19,804 nt of DNA from an uncultured Bacteroidaceae bacterium (GCA_904502185.1 CAJGDX010000032.1:1-19804); one strand, 5' to 3'. Shown: positions 1-9,001, numbered from the stretch's first letter. Program-made: numbers and translations. Notes: generated from the sequence alone by a model not told the origin.

Positions 1-1824
1 ATCGGCGAGGTTTCGGGCAAGAAGTATGGCGACGACAACCAGACAGACGTTGCAATGCGCGTAATCGCCGACCACATACGTACAATCTCGTTCTCGATAA
101 CAGATGGTCAGCTGCCTTCAAACGCAAAGGCAGGTTATGTAATCCGCCGCATCTTGCGCCGTGCAGTACGCTACGCCTACACATTCCTCGGACAGAAGCA
201 GGCGTTTATGTACAAGCTCGTCCCCACTCTCATTGAGAACATGGGCGACGCATATCCCGAGCTCGTGCAGCAGGAGGTACTTGTGACAAAGGTGATGAAG
301 GAGGAGGAAGAGGCATTCCTGCGCACACTGGAGACAGGTATCCACATGCTCGACAAGATTGTAGCAACCGCCAAATCCGAAGGCAAAAACGAGATCAGCG
401 GTGTCGAGGCATTTACCCTCTACGACACATTCGGATTCCCCATCGACCTCACACAACTTATTCTGCGTGAAAACGGCTTGAACGTCAACATGCAGCAATT
501 CGACGAGGAGATGCTCAAACAGAAAACACGCGCACGCAACGCAGCGGCTGTGGAGAACGGCGATTGGGTAAATGTTTCAGAGGGCGAAAGCAAATTCGTT
601 GGCTACGACCTCACCGAGTGCGAAACAAAAATCCTGCGCTACCGCCAGACAAAGCAAAAGAACCAGACACTCTATCAGATTGTATTGTGCGAGACACCTT
701 TCTACGCAGAGAGCGGTGGTCAGGTGGGCGACACAGGTGTACTCATCTGCGGCGACGAGCGCATTGAGGTCATCGATACAAAGAAAGAGAATAACCTGCC
801 CATACACATAACCATAAAACTGCCTGCCGACCCCGAAGCAACATTCCGCGCCGAGGTAAACGTTGCCAAGCGCAATGCATGTGCAGCCAACCACTCATGT
901 ACCCATCTTATCGATCAGGCGTTGCGTGAAGTGCTTGGAACACACGTCGAGCAGAAAGGTTCATTGGTAACACCCGAAGGCATACGTTTCGACTTCTCAC
1001 ACTTCCAGAAACTCACCAACGAAGAGATTATCAAGGTTGAGAAGGCTGTAAATGCACGCATACGCGCCAACATCCCCCTCACCGAATATCGCGACATACC
1101 CATTGCCGAAGCACAACAGCTTGGAGCAATTGCCCTCTTCGGCGAGAAGTACGGCGACAGAGTACGTGTCATCCAGTTCGACAAATCAATTGAGTTCTGT
1201 GGAGGTATACACGTAGCAGCTACAGGACAGATTGGAATGGTAAAGATTATCTCGGAAAGCTCTGTTGCAGCCGGTGTACGACGCATTGAAGCAATCACAG
1301 GCGAAGCACTCGAGGAGAACATCATCAAAATGCAGGACATGATGGCAGAGATAAAAGCCCTCTTCAACAATGTCCCCAACCTGAAAGCAACCATTGTCAA
1401 GGCTATTGCCGAGAACAATGAGCTGAAGAAACAGGTAGAAGAGTATGCACGCGAAAAGGCTATAAGCACAAAAGACAAACTGATTGGAGAAATCAAAGAG
1501 AGAAAGGGAATACGTGTTATCAGCGCAATACTCCCCCTTCCTGCAGCAACAGTCAAGGACATTGTCTTTATGCTACGCAGCGAAATGCCCGAAAACCTGC
1601 TGTGTGTCATCGGCAGCGTACAGAACGACAAACCCCAGCTTACAATCTCAGCCAGCACAGACCTTGTAGAGTCAGGCATCAATGCCGGCAAACTCGTAGG
1701 CCAGGCTGCCAAAGAGATGCAGGGCGGCGGTGGTGGTCAGCCCCACTTCGCAACAGCAGGTGGCAAGGACATCGAAGGACTGAAAAATGCCGTAAACAAG
1801 GTATTCGAACTTGCTGAAATTTAA
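1..1824 (+). CDS. alaS: Alanyl-tRNA synthetase, 3' part (5' end outside window)
   Basis: Charges tRNA-Ala with alanine in the cytoplasm and clears mischarged Ser/Gly through its editing domain. The frame is open from base 1, so the gene starts upstream; what is seen is the C-terminal ~607 residues of a protein that is usually ~870. Counting from the ATG at 55, the tRNA-binding helical region comes first (RRILRRAVRYAY near residues 31-42). The editing domain follows, with an HxxxH site (HSCTH, where many homologues have HTATH) and the downstream CGGIH metal-binding motif. The C-terminal C-Ala domain ends with a glycine run followed by QPHFATAGG. All expected metal ligands (two His, Cys, His) are present, so editing should be intact. 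The stop at 1822-1824 is followed by a strong terminator. Identification is secure; only the missing 5' end limits the call. Confidence 0.97.
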   Translation: MGEVSGKKYGDDNQTDVAMRVIADHIRTISFSITDGQLPSNAKAGYVIRRILRRAVRYAYTFLGQKQAFMYKLVPTLIENMGDAYPELVQQEVLVTKVMKEEEEAFLRTLETGIHMLDKIVATAKSEGKNEISGVEAFTLYDTFGFPIDLTQLILRENGLNVNMQQFDEEMLKQKTRARNAAAVENGDWVNVSEGESKFVGYDLTECETKILRYRQTKQKNQTLYQIVLCETPFYAESGGQVGDTGVLICGDERIEVIDTKKENNLPIHITIKLPADPEATFRAEVNVAKRNACAANHSCTHLIDQALREVLGTHVEQKGSLVTPEGIRFDFSHFQKLTNEEIIKVEKAVNARIRANIPLTEYRDIPIAEAQQLGAIALFGEKYGDRVRVIQFDKSIEFCGGIHVAATGQIGMVKIISESSVAAGVRRIEAITGEALEENIIKMQDMMAEIKALFNNVPNLKATIVKAIAENNELKKQVEEYAREKAISTKDKLIGEIKERKGIRVISAILPLPAATVKDIVFMLRSEMPENLLCVIGSVQNDKPQLTISASTDLVESGINAGKLVGQAAKEMQGGGGGQPHFATAGGKDIEGLKNAVNKVFELAEI

Positions 1825-1863
1825 ATAGCCGACACTGACACTCGATAAATAAAGCGAAAGACT

Positions 1864-1911
1864 AAAAACAACAGACCTCAAAAGTTCAAACTTTTGAGGT
1901 CTGTTGTTTTT
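1864..1911. terminator. Bidirectional Rho-independent terminator between alaS and the DUF4878 lipoprotein gene
   Basis: A perfect 21-bp inverted repeat (1864-1884 with 1891-1911) encloses a 6-base loop TTCAAA. It is flanked by an A-run on the left and a T-run on the right, so it reads as a terminator on both strands. This fits the convergent genes on either side, alaS (+) and the lipoprotein (-). Confidence 0.9.
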
Positions 1912-1955
1912 AATATCCGATAAAGGATATTTTATAAAATCACTGATTCATTATA

Positions 1956-2384
1956 TTAATAGAAGACTCCATGATTGCCGTCAACCTTCCAACGGCCGTC
2001 AACAAGCAACAATTTTACGGTAATTTTCAACATATTGCCCAAAGGACCTATACCTTCGAGATTCACAGTAGCTTCGGTACCATCAATCTGCTCTGAAGTC
2101 ACTTTATAGTCGGGTTTAAAATTCTTGGTACGCTCCTTGTAGTCGGCATTTGAGACAGCCATCTGGAAATAATCCCTAAACACATTATAATCGAGCTGTT
2201 CTTTGAAATAGATATTCTCCGTCACCGCCTTCACATCACCCGAAGTGAGTCCATTGTAAAGTGTCAATGCAACATCCGAAGGAGAAGCATCAGCCTTTAC
2301 ATTATTATCACTCTTGCCACCGGTGCAAGCCAACATAGCAACTGCAATAAATGCAGTCATAAATATATTTCTAAAAAATGACAT
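1956..2384 (-). CDS. Small DUF4878-like (NTF2-fold) lipoprotein
   Basis: Predicted 142-residue exported lipoprotein of unknown function. The chosen start gives a short basic N-terminus (MSFFRN), a hydrophobic stretch and a lipobox-like MLAC near residue 20. The mature part has the layout of DUF4878/NTF2-like Bacteroidota lipoproteins: a helix beginning PSDVALTLYNGLTSGDVKA, a middle region, then beta strands ending in a WKVDG segment near the C-terminus (LLLVDGRWKVDG). An in-frame start 22 codons upstream exists, but it would put an extra hydrophobic stretch before the signal and lie upstream of the likely promoter, so it is rejected. The gene stands alone, converging on alaS with a shared terminator. 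Fold assignment is by pattern, and no catalytic role can be claimed. Signal peptidase II processing is inferred. Confidence 0.8.
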   Translation of the reverse strand: MSFFRNIFMTAFIAVAMLACTGGKSDNNVKADASPSDVALTLYNGLTSGDVKAVTENIYFKEQLDYNVFRDYFQMAVSNADYKERTKNFKPDYKVTSEQIDGTEATVNLEGIGPLGNMLKITVKLLLVDGRWKVDGNHGVFY

Positions 2385-2409
2385 AAATCGAAAATTTATA
2401 TTACGGCTG

Positions 2410-2443
2410 CGAAGATAGCACAAAACATAGAGTATAACAAAAA
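2410..2443 (-). promoter_or_regulatory. Candidate promoter of the DUF4878 lipoprotein gene
   Basis: On the minus strand TATCTTCG (2410-2417) is one base from the Bacteroidota -7 consensus TAnnTTTG. A TTTTTG (2438-2443) lies upstream with a 20-bp spacer. Transcription would start about 20 bases before the ATG at 2384, which supports that start codon. Confidence 0.55.
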
Positions 2444-2516
2444 CAACCACAAAAAATAACAGAAAACATTACGAGAAATTCAGCCACAAAATGATGGCAT
2501 TTAAATAAAAAACAAG

Positions 2517-2524
2517 TACCTTTG
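2517..2524 (+). promoter_or_regulatory. -7 element of the pta-ackA promoter
   Basis: TACCTTTG matches TAnnTTTG exactly. No clear TTTG -33 box is seen at 19-21 bp upstream. The predicted leader before pta is about 90 bases and contains no recognisable riboswitch. Confidence 0.6.
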
Positions 2525-2619
2525 CAAAAATAATGAACTGAAAGAGAGCCTACACGACATATCAGTGTTTCACCGTTTATGCCATCCTCAAAAACTCTCT
2601 ATCAAAAACAACAAAATTT

Positions 2620-3633
2620 ATGGATGTTATAAGCAAACTTATTGCCCGCGCTCGCGAAGATAAACAGCGCATCGTTCTTCCCGAAGGAACAGAAGAACGC
2701 ACACTCAAAGCGGCAGACCAAGCCATTGCCGACGGTATTGCAGACCTCATCATTCTGGGTAACAAAGCAGAGATAAATGCTCTCGCCGAGAAGTTCGGTC
2801 TTGCAAACATCAAGAATGCCAACATCATCGACCCCGATGACAACCCCGACTTTGAGAAGTACTCGAACCTGCTCTACGAATTGAGAAAGAGCAAAGGACT
2901 CACACTCGAGGAGGCTCAGAAGTTGACACGCAATCCTCTTTACCTGGGTTGCCTCATCATCAAGGCAGGCGATGCCGATGGTCAGGTAGCTGGCGCTCAG
3001 AACACAACCGGTAACGTATTGCGTCCCGCGCTTCAGATCATCAAGACCACTCCCGGTATCTCATGCGTATCAGGCGCAATGCTGATGATAACAAAAGCCA
3101 ATGAATATGGCGACAACGGCGTACTCTTCTTCGCTGACGTAGCAGTAACTCCTAACCCCGACGCAAATCAATTGTCACAGATAGCAGTCTGCACAGCAGG
3201 CACAGCCAAAGCTATCGCAGGCTTCGACGAGCCTCGCGTGGCAATGCTCAGTTTCTCGTCAAAAGGTTCTGCAAAGCACGAACTTGTAGACAAGGTGGCA
3301 GAAGCTACAAAATTGGCAAAAGAGCTCGACCCCTCAATTTCACTCGACGGCGAATTGCAGGCTGATGCAGCACTTGTTCCCTTCGTAGGCGCAAGCAAAG
3401 CTCCCGGTTCAGCTGTAGCAGGAAAGGCAAACGTTCTTGTATTCCCCGACCTTCAGGCAGGTAACATCGGCTACAAGCTCGTAGAGCGTTTGGGTGGTGC
3501 AACAGCTATCGGCCCCATCCTTCAGGGTATCGCTCGTCCCGTAAACGACCTTTCACGCGGTTGTTCAATCGACGACGTATACAAGATGATTGCAATCACA
3601 GCCAACCAGGCTATTGCTGCAAAGAACAAATAA
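2620..3633 (+). CDS. pta: Phosphate acetyltransferase (phosphotransacetylase)
   Basis: Interconverts acetyl-CoA and acetyl phosphate in the cytoplasm, the first step of acetate formation. At 337 residues it is the short, single-domain type, unlike the ~700-residue enterobacterial enzyme with its extra N-terminal domains. Typical family segments are visible: RIVLPEGTEERTLKAA near the N-terminus, GDADGQVAGAQNTTGNVLRPALQ around residues 113-135 and AMLSFSSKGSAKH in the C-terminal half, followed by the PDLQAGNIGYKLVERLGG segment. The ATG at 2620 fits family length, and no Shine-Dalgarno is seen, as is normal in this group. The ackA start lies 35 bases after the stop, so the two are almost certainly co-transcribed from the 2517 promoter. 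Confidence 0.96.
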   Translation: MDVISKLIARAREDKQRIVLPEGTEERTLKAADQAIADGIADLIILGNKAEINALAEKFGLANIKNANIIDPDDNPDFEKYSNLLYELRKSKGLTLEEAQKLTRNPLYLGCLIIKAGDADGQVAGAQNTTGNVLRPALQIIKTTPGISCVSGAMLMITKANEYGDNGVLFFADVAVTPNPDANQLSQIAVCTAGTAKAIAGFDEPRVAMLSFSSKGSAKHELVDKVAEATKLAKELDPSISLDGELQADAALVPFVGASKAPGSAVAGKANVLVFPDLQAGNIGYKLVERLGGATAIGPILQGIARPVNDLSRGCSIDDVYKMIAITANQAIAAKNK

Positions 3634-3668
3634 AAACAGATTACAACAGTTTCCAAACACAAATATCA

Positions 3669-4871
3669 ATGAAAATACTTGTATTAAACTGCGGTAGCTC
3701 TTCTATCAAATACCAGTTGTTTGACATGGAGACAAAAGCGGTACTTGCCAAAGGTGGAATTGAGAAAATAGGTCTCGAAGGTTCATTCCTGAAACTTACA
3801 CAGCCCGATGGCGAGAAGGTTACACTCACCAAAGACATTCCCGAGCACACAACAGGTGTACGCTTTATCATCAGTGTCCTCACAGGCGAAGAGTATGGTG
3901 TAATCAAGTCTATCAACGAGATTGACGCAGTTGGTCACCGCATGGTACACGGCGGCGAGAAGTTCAGCAGTTCAGTACTGCTCACCGACGAGGTTATGGC
4001 AGACTTTGAGGCTTGCAACGACCTTGCACCCTTGCACAACCCTGCAAACATCAAGGGAGTAAATGCTGTAAAGGAGATTGCACCCGAAATGCCCCAGGTA
4101 GGTGTATTCGACACATCATTCCACCAGACATTGCCCGACTACGCATACATCTACGGTATCCCCTACGAACTCTACGAAAAATATGGTATCAGACGCTATG
4201 GTTTCCACGGAACATCACACCGTTACATCACCAAGCGTGTAGGCGAAATACTCGGAGTTGACCCCGCTGAGAAAAAAATCATCACCTGCCACATTGGTAA
4301 CGGTGGTTCTATCGCAGCTGTCAAGAATGGCAAGAGCATCGACACCACGATGGGTCTTACACCCCTCGAAGGTTTGATGATGGGTACACGAAGCGGCGAC
4401 ATCGACCCCGGAGCAATTCCGTTCATCATGGAGAAATTGCAGCTCGATGGCAAAGGTCTTTCCGACCTTCTCAACAAGAAGTCAGGTGTACTTGGCGTTT
4501 CAGGCGTATCATCAGATATGCGCGAGGTTGAGGTTGCAGCAAGCGCAGGCAACAAACGTGCTGAGCTTGCAAATACCATCTACTTCTACCGCATCAAGAA
4601 GTACATCGGTGCATACGCAGCAGCAATGGGCGGCGTAGACATCATTGCATTTGCTGGTGGTGTTGGCGAGAACCAGTCACCCTGCCGCGAAGCAGCTCTC
4701 GAAGGTCTCGAATTCATCGGAGTGGAGCTCGACAAGGAGTTGAACAAAAAGTCACGTGGCGAAGAGGTTGTTCTTTCAACCCCCGAGTCAAAAGTTAAAG
4801 TTGTTCTTGTACCCACCGACGAAGAGTTGATGATTGCATCAGACACATACGAAATTGTATCGAAGAAATAA
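3669..4871 (+). CDS. ackA: Acetate kinase
   Basis: Transfers phosphate from acetyl phosphate to ADP, giving acetate and ATP; the second step after Pta. At 400 residues it is the normal family length. ASKHA-fold landmarks are in order: the N-terminal LNCGSSSIKYQLFD phosphate loop, GHRMVHGG, the FDTSFHQTLP segment with the catalytic Asp, GFHGTSHRYI, CHIGNGGS, the GLMMGTRSGDIDPG loop and FAGGVGEN near the C-terminus. The frame stays open upstream into pta, but the ATG at 3669 begins precisely at the conserved MKILVLNCGSSS start and is chosen. It sits 35 bases after pta and is followed by a strong hairpin terminator, giving a two-gene operon. Confidence 0.97.
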   Translation: MKILVLNCGSSSIKYQLFDMETKAVLAKGGIEKIGLEGSFLKLTQPDGEKVTLTKDIPEHTTGVRFIISVLTGEEYGVIKSINEIDAVGHRMVHGGEKFSSSVLLTDEVMADFEACNDLAPLHNPANIKGVNAVKEIAPEMPQVGVFDTSFHQTLPDYAYIYGIPYELYEKYGIRRYGFHGTSHRYITKRVGEILGVDPAEKKIITCHIGNGGSIAAVKNGKSIDTTMGLTPLEGLMMGTRSGDIDPGAIPFIMEKLQLDGKGLSDLLNKKSGVLGVSGVSSDMREVEVAASAGNKRAELANTIYFYRIKKYIGAYAAAMGGVDIIAFAGGVGENQSPCREAALEGLEFIGVELDKELNKKSRGEEVVLSTPESKVKVVLVPTDEELMIASDTYEIVSKK

Positions 4872-4895
4872 GAATTCGTATAAAATTCAAACAGC

Positions 4896-4940
4896 AAATA
4901 AAGTTCTTTCCATGAATTTTGGAAAGAACTTTATTTTTTA
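4896..4940 (+). terminator. Rho-independent terminator of pta-ackA
   Basis: Inverted repeat 4896-4912 with 4920-4936 (17-bp stem, loop TGAATTT) followed by a T-rich tract, 24 bases after the ackA stop. The left arm begins with A-rich sequence, so it may also work weakly in reverse. Confidence 0.88.
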
Positions 4941-4972
4941 CGTAAATTCGTAGCCGACAGAAAAACACAAAA

Positions 4973-6091
4973 ATGAGAGCCATACTGACAATCATACTTG
5001 CCACGATAAGCCTTATTGCTACACAGGCACAAGACATTATTGTGAAAAACGGCGGAGACACACTGAAAGTCTACGACCTTAAAGTTGGTACAAAATTCAT
5101 TACATACAGACTGACACCCGACGAAAAGCCTGCCAGAAGAATAAGTAAATCGAAAGTACGCTCCATAAAAAACAGCAAAAACGATTCAATCACATACATT
5201 GTCGACCTTGTTGCCGAGAATACTGCCACCGCAACAATCACACAAAAGGAGGAGAAACACAGGGGAGAGGTACAACGCCCTGCATCAATAGACAACAGCC
5301 TTATTATCAACAGCTACAATATCCGTCACGACAGCTACTACAACAAAAAGGAGAGTAACACCGTTGCAAACTGCGCCGTTGCAATAATGGCAGTTACAGA
5401 CAGTTCCATTCTCGCCAACGAAGATGTTGAGATTGAGATAACACCAATCGAAAAGTCTCAAAGCATACAGGCACAATACTGCGTATACATACACAACAAA
5501 AGCGACAGAAACATACATATAGACTTTGAAAACAGCTTCAGGATATACAACAACGGAAGTTTCAAGACATTTTACAACGCAAAGGAGATAAGACAAAGCA
5601 GAAAAAGCAACGAAAGCATCATCTTGACCGAAAAATGGAAAAATGCCACATATCCGGGCATGCAGTACAAAAACAAAGAGCGCGAAAAAAGCAGAAAATA
5701 CAAAAGCAGCAACAGCACCAACACATCACGCAGCATAGTTAAAGAGCAAAAAACAGCAACCATTCCTCCGGGTGGTAAGTTGCAGTTGCCTGCAAACATA
5801 TCTCTTGATGCAAACGACGAAGTTGTAAAAAGATACGAACGTTTCGGATTCACGCTCGACAAAAATATCAACAAGTGGCAGACAATGAGTTTCACTGAGT
5901 CTAGCACTCCTTACAGAAGTTCATTCACCATACGATACTCCCACGACAAAAAATTCGAAAGCTACTCGACTGTCAAATTCACCCTATATGCAAAAGAGGT
6001 TATCGGCATCAACCGCAAAGGCTTCAAAGCCTCCAAAATATATAACTACGACAGCCGCACAATCTATAGCGAAGTAAATACAAAACAATAG
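4973..6091 (+). CDS. Secreted protein of unknown function (372 aa)
   Basis: Not recognised as a named family. The N-terminus (MRAILTIILATISLIATQAQ) is a typical Sec signal peptide with cleavage likely after the A-Q-A region, so the protein is probably periplasmic or surface-exposed. Residues ~20-60 contain DIIVKNGGDTLKVYDLKVG, a pattern common at the start of Bacteroidota exported proteins. Residues ~120-210 look beta-rich (VEIEITPIEKS, then YCVYIHNKSDRNIHIDFENSF), resembling an immunoglobulin-like strand pattern. A basic, Ser/Asn/Lys-rich linker lies around 225-255, followed by PPGGKLQLP and a second beta-rich part. No catalytic motif is evident. The methyltransferase gene begins 21 bases later, so the two probably share a transcript. 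It could be structural, a binding protein or an envelope stress product; none is shown by the sequence. Confidence 0.75.
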   Translation: MRAILTIILATISLIATQAQDIIVKNGGDTLKVYDLKVGTKFITYRLTPDEKPARRISKSKVRSIKNSKNDSITYIVDLVAENTATATITQKEEKHRGEVQRPASIDNSLIINSYNIRHDSYYNKKESNTVANCAVAIMAVTDSSILANEDVEIEITPIEKSQSIQAQYCVYIHNKSDRNIHIDFENSFRIYNNGSFKTFYNAKEIRQSRKSNESIILTEKWKNATYPGMQYKNKEREKSRKYKSSNSTNTSRSIVKEQKTATIPPGGKLQLPANISLDANDEVVKRYERFGFTLDKNINKWQTMSFTESSTPYRSSFTIRYSHDKKFESYSTVKFTLYAKEVIGINRKGFKASKIYNYDSRTIYSEVNTKQ

Positions 6092-6112
6092 AAATAAATA
6101 TATAAAAAAGAG

Positions 6113-6841
6113 ATGAATAGCACCACCAATATAACTAAAGACCCCATGGGGCACGCCATCAGAGAGTATTACCGAATGGGCAAAGCTGCAAAACTACGCG
6201 TATTCTCGTCGCAGTTCTACGAAGATGAAATACCGGTTGCAACACTTTTCCGCAGTTTCGAGGAGATGCCGCCGCAAGAGCAGGAGGCCATACGCCGCTG
6301 CAGCGGACGCGTGCTCGACGTTGGTGCCGGTTCGGGATGCCACTCACTCGAAATAATGAAAAAAGGGTTGGAGGTTGTAGCCATCGACATATCCGAGCCA
6401 TCAGTGGAGGTTATGAAGGAGCGTGGCATTGACGCACGCATAATAAATTTCTTCGACAAGACCTTCGACGAAAAGTTCGACACCATACTCATGGCCATGA
6501 ACGGTATTGGAATAGTAGGAAAAATCGAGCACCTGCCCGAGTTTTTCATGCGCGTAAAACAGCTGCTCACAACAGACGGACAAGTACTGCTCGACTCTTC
6601 TGACATCAGATACATATTTGAGAACGAAGATGGCTCACTGGACATTGACCTTGCAGCAGGATACTACGGCGAACTTGACTACCGCATGCAATACCGTGGC
6701 ATAAAAGGCGAAACATTCGATTGGTTATACATAGACTTTGAAACCCTGTCGATGTATGCCGAGCAGTGTGGCCTTATGTGCGAAAAGTGCATAGATGGAG
6801 AACATTACGACTACCTCGCCCGTCTGACGGTAAAAAGGTAA
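6113..6841 (+). CDS. Class I SAM-dependent methyltransferase, substrate unknown
   Basis: Predicted 242-residue cytoplasmic methyltransferase. Motif I is clear, VLDVGAGSGCHS near residues 68-79, followed by the acidic strand end VVAIDIS (motif II) that would bind the ribose of SAM. A motif IV-like segment is FDTILMAMNGIGIVG, and LLTTDGQVLLDSSD matches the strand after motif V/VI. The region before motif I (residues 1-65) is helical and may help form the substrate pocket. The sequence resembles Methyltransf_25/11-type enzymes that act on small molecules, but nothing fixes the substrate. It follows the unknown secreted protein by 21 bases and converges with btuC, whose end is only 14 bases away. 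A link with B12 is not implied, because it lies on the opposite strand. Confidence 0.85.
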   Translation: MNSTTNITKDPMGHAIREYYRMGKAAKLRVFSSQFYEDEIPVATLFRSFEEMPPQEQEAIRRCSGRVLDVGAGSGCHSLEIMKKGLEVVAIDISEPSVEVMKERGIDARIINFFDKTFDEKFDTILMAMNGIGIVGKIEHLPEFFMRVKQLLTTDGQVLLDSSDIRYIFENEDGSLDIDLAAGYYGELDYRMQYRGIKGETFDWLYIDFETLSMYAEQCGLMCEKCIDGEHYDYLARLTVKR

Positions 6842-6855
6842 ATTACACGGGGAGG

Positions 6856-7890
6856 TTAAGAGAAACGTCCCCTACCCCTCAACACCACATATATGATTAC
6901 AGGAGCGCCAATCAAGGGGGTTACCGCCCCCAACGGCACTACTGCACCACCACCCGGAAGCTGGCAAATAAAATTGCATAGCAGAGCCACACATCCTCCG
7001 GTGAACAATGTCGACGGCAGCAGCAGACGATGATTGTTTGTGCCAAGCATCAGCCGTGCAACATGCGGCACAGCCAGGCCTATAAAAGAGATTGGACCGC
7101 AGTATGCAGTCACAACCGCAGTCAGGAAACCCGTAAGCAGCAACAGCAGTCCGCGCACACGCTTTACGCCCACACCAAGATTCTCGGCATAAGCACGTCC
7201 AAGAAGCAAAGCATTCAAAGGCTTCATCATGAGCAACGAGGCAAAAAGCGCAACCACAAGCAACAATGCAAACAGAGGCAACTGCCCCAGAGAGACTCCG
7301 CCAAAGTTACCCATTCCCCAGATAAGGTACGAATGTACCCCCTCGGCCGTCGCAAAATAGTTCAACAGCGAAATAACCGACGAAGCAAGATAGCTCAATG
7401 CCATTCCTGCAATGAGCAGAAAGACATTGCCACGCAAAACCATGGAGAAAAGGAGTATCACTGCAATAATAAGAAGAGCCCCCACAAATGCACCTCCCAG
7501 CAAAGCCAGATAGCCACCGATGGTCATATCGCCGGCAGTAACACTGCCCTGCATCAGCAGCATCACCACGGCAACTCCAAGACCGGCACCACTGTTGATA
7601 CCAAACACCTCGGGACCCGCCAGCGGATTATTGAAAAGTGTCTGCAACATCAACCCGGCAGCCGAAAGAGCCATTCCGCACAAAAGCGCGACCACAGCCT
7701 GTGGCAGACGCGACTGCAACAGAATCATTCGCCAACTCTCACGTTGCGGTTCACCACCGAGCAGAATATCAACTACATCCGCGGCAGGAATATCCACCGA
7801 GCCATAAAAAACATTGACTGCAAACAACAGCACAGCCGCCACAAAAGGCAATGCTACTGCAGCTATTTTCCTATTCCTGAAGTTTCTCAT
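6856..7890 (-). CDS. btuC: Vitamin B12 ABC transporter permease, BtuC/FecCD family
   Basis: Inner-membrane permease that passes cobalamin from BtuF into the cytoplasm. Family hallmarks include ILLQSRLPQAVVALLCGMALSAAG near the N-terminus, then FNNPLAGPEVFGINSGAGLGV. Many hydrophobic helices fit the ten-helix FecCD fold. The C-terminal signature runs GPISFIGLAVPHVARLMLG, then HRLLLPSTLFTGG and PLGAVTPLIGAPVIIYVVL. The ATG at 7890 is chosen: it gives 344 residues and a 20-base overlap with btuF. An ATG at 7905 and a TTG at 7917 are alternatives. Overlap with btuF indicates translational coupling. FecCD permeases also serve iron-siderophore or heme systems; the B12 assignment rests on the riboswitch-led operon. 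No ATPase gene follows. Confidence 0.88.
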   Translation of the reverse strand: MRNFRNRKIAAVALPFVAAVLLFAVNVFYGSVDIPAADVVDILLGGEPQRESWRMILLQSRLPQAVVALLCGMALSAAGLMLQTLFNNPLAGPEVFGINSGAGLGVAVVMLLMQGSVTAGDMTIGGYLALLGGAFVGALLIIAVILLFSMVLRGNVFLLIAGMALSYLASSVISLLNYFATAEGVHSYLIWGMGNFGGVSLGQLPLFALLLVVALFASLLMMKPLNALLLGRAYAENLGVGVKRVRGLLLLLTGFLTAVVTAYCGPISFIGLAVPHVARLMLGTNNHRLLLPSTLFTGGCVALLCNFICQLPGGGAVVPLGAVTPLIGAPVIIYVVLRGRGRFS

Positions 7891-9001
7891 AATATCTGAA
7901 TTCATATCCCTCGGCAAGTTCGGGATGCAACAACATCACAAGCTCTTCGAGCAGAAGGTCGGGACGGAAAGGAGTCTCCTCGTAAAAGCGGCGTTTGCTG
8001 ACGTTGCAGGCAAAAACACTCCTTTCGCGGTAAGGACGCAAAAGAGTGTATCCCTGAAAATCCTGTTGCAACGAAGAGTAACCCTTGTCAACCTCGGCAC
8101 CATATTTGAACAGCCACACATCGGCACTGTCAGCCTTGGCAAGCACAGCCTCAAAAGAGTAAGGGAGTGAACCGCTCTCGTCATTGTCACCGAAAAGGTA
8201 ATCGGCACCCGCATCGCCATAGAGCTGTCCCATAGTGCTGCGTCCACCGGGCATATACCACGCCGAGCCACTCTTCAACTCACACATCATACGTGGACGA
8301 CGAGCAGCCGAGTCGGCCATTTTTTTTACACGTTCGTAATTTTTACAAACTGCAAAAAACAGCGAATCAGCCCTTTCGGCAACACCCAACAGACGGCCAT
8401 AGAAACGCATCCACTCGGCACCGCCCAAAGGAGAGGTTTCCATATAATCGCCACACTCCACAAGCGGCACGCCTGCGCGGTCCATCTTGCCGTAACCGCC
8501 ATTCTTGAAAGGCACCACCCACGCAGCCGACGGCGAGAGTTCCATCAGACGTTCAAGATTCACATCCATCGAACTGCCACAATCCATAATGCTGCCATCG
8601 GCCAGCCCCTTTTTCACGGCAGGCACAGACATATAACGCGCATCGCACACACCGCAGAGAGCATCCACCCTGCCCAACATCACAAAAAGTTCGGCGTGCA
8701 GTGTAGCAAAAACCAATTGTCGGTCAAGGGGTGTACGAAGCAATGTCACGCCATCAGGCACTTCAACATCGCTGCTATCTTTTGGCAAAAGCATATAACG
8801 GTGCAAAAAAGCATCCTTCTTCCACGGATTCTTCACATTCACCAACGTATAGCCGTCGCAATCTATTATTTGCAGCAACGACGAGCTGTGCATGCGCAGT
8901 GTGTCGCCGACAACACCGAGTGTCGCGCCCGAACCACCACTGCCGCCGCAAGATGTCAGCAGCAGAATGAATATTGCAATATATGTTACTATTCTACACA
9001 T
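7871..9001 (-). CDS. btuF: Cobalamin ABC transporter substrate-binding lipoprotein (BtuF-like)
   Basis: Predicted 376-residue periplasmic binding protein that hands cobalamin to BtuC. The N-terminus MCRIVTYIAIFILLLTSC gives a short signal and a lipobox (LTSC, Cys18), followed by a glycine/serine linker, so it is lipid-anchored. The class III binding-protein layout is visible: RVDALCGVCDARYMSVPAVKKG in the first lobe, then VNLERLMELSPSAAWVV, a long connecting helix region, and a second lobe with QLYGDAGADYLFGD. The ATG at 9001 is preferred over an in-frame TTG at 9049: it begins exactly at a good signal peptide, and GGAG precedes it on the minus strand. It overlaps btuC and lies 124 bases after btuG. 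Homologous proteins bind iron chelates; B12 is inferred from context. Confidence 0.85.
   Translation of the reverse strand: MCRIVTYIAIFILLLTSCGGSGGSGATLGVVGDTLRMHSSSLLQIIDCDGYTLVNVKNPWKKDAFLHRYMLLPKDSSDVEVPDGVTLLRTPLDRQLVFATLHAELFVMLGRVDALCGVCDARYMSVPAVKKGLADGSIMDCGSSMDVNLERLMELSPSAAWVVPFKNGGYGKMDRAGVPLVECGDYMETSPLGGAEWMRFYGRLLGVAERADSLFFAVCKNYERVKKMADSAARRPRMMCELKSGSAWYMPGGRSTMGQLYGDAGADYLFGDNDESGSLPYSFEAVLAKADSADVWLFKYGAEVDKGYSSLQQDFQGYTLLRPYRERSVFACNVSKRRFYEETPFRPDLLLEELVMLLHPELAEGYEFRYYEKLQE

Noticed and set aside
915..1712. Open frame on the minus strand opposite alaS (265 codons)
   Set aside because: It fully overlaps the conserved editing and C-Ala domains of alaS and shows no family pattern.
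3561..3668. N-terminal extension of acetate kinase overlapping pta
   Set aside because: The extra residues are not family-like and the conserved protein begins exactly at the ATG at 3669.
6846..6876. GGGGA/TCCCC inverted repeat between the methyltransferase and btuC as a terminator
   Set aside because: The stem is short with a wide loop, overlaps the btuC coding end and has no T-run on either side.
7030..7899. Open + strand frame opposite btuC (289 codons)
   Set aside because: Very rich in His, Gln, Asn and Lys, with no start context; it is the reverse reading of hydrophobic codons of the permease.
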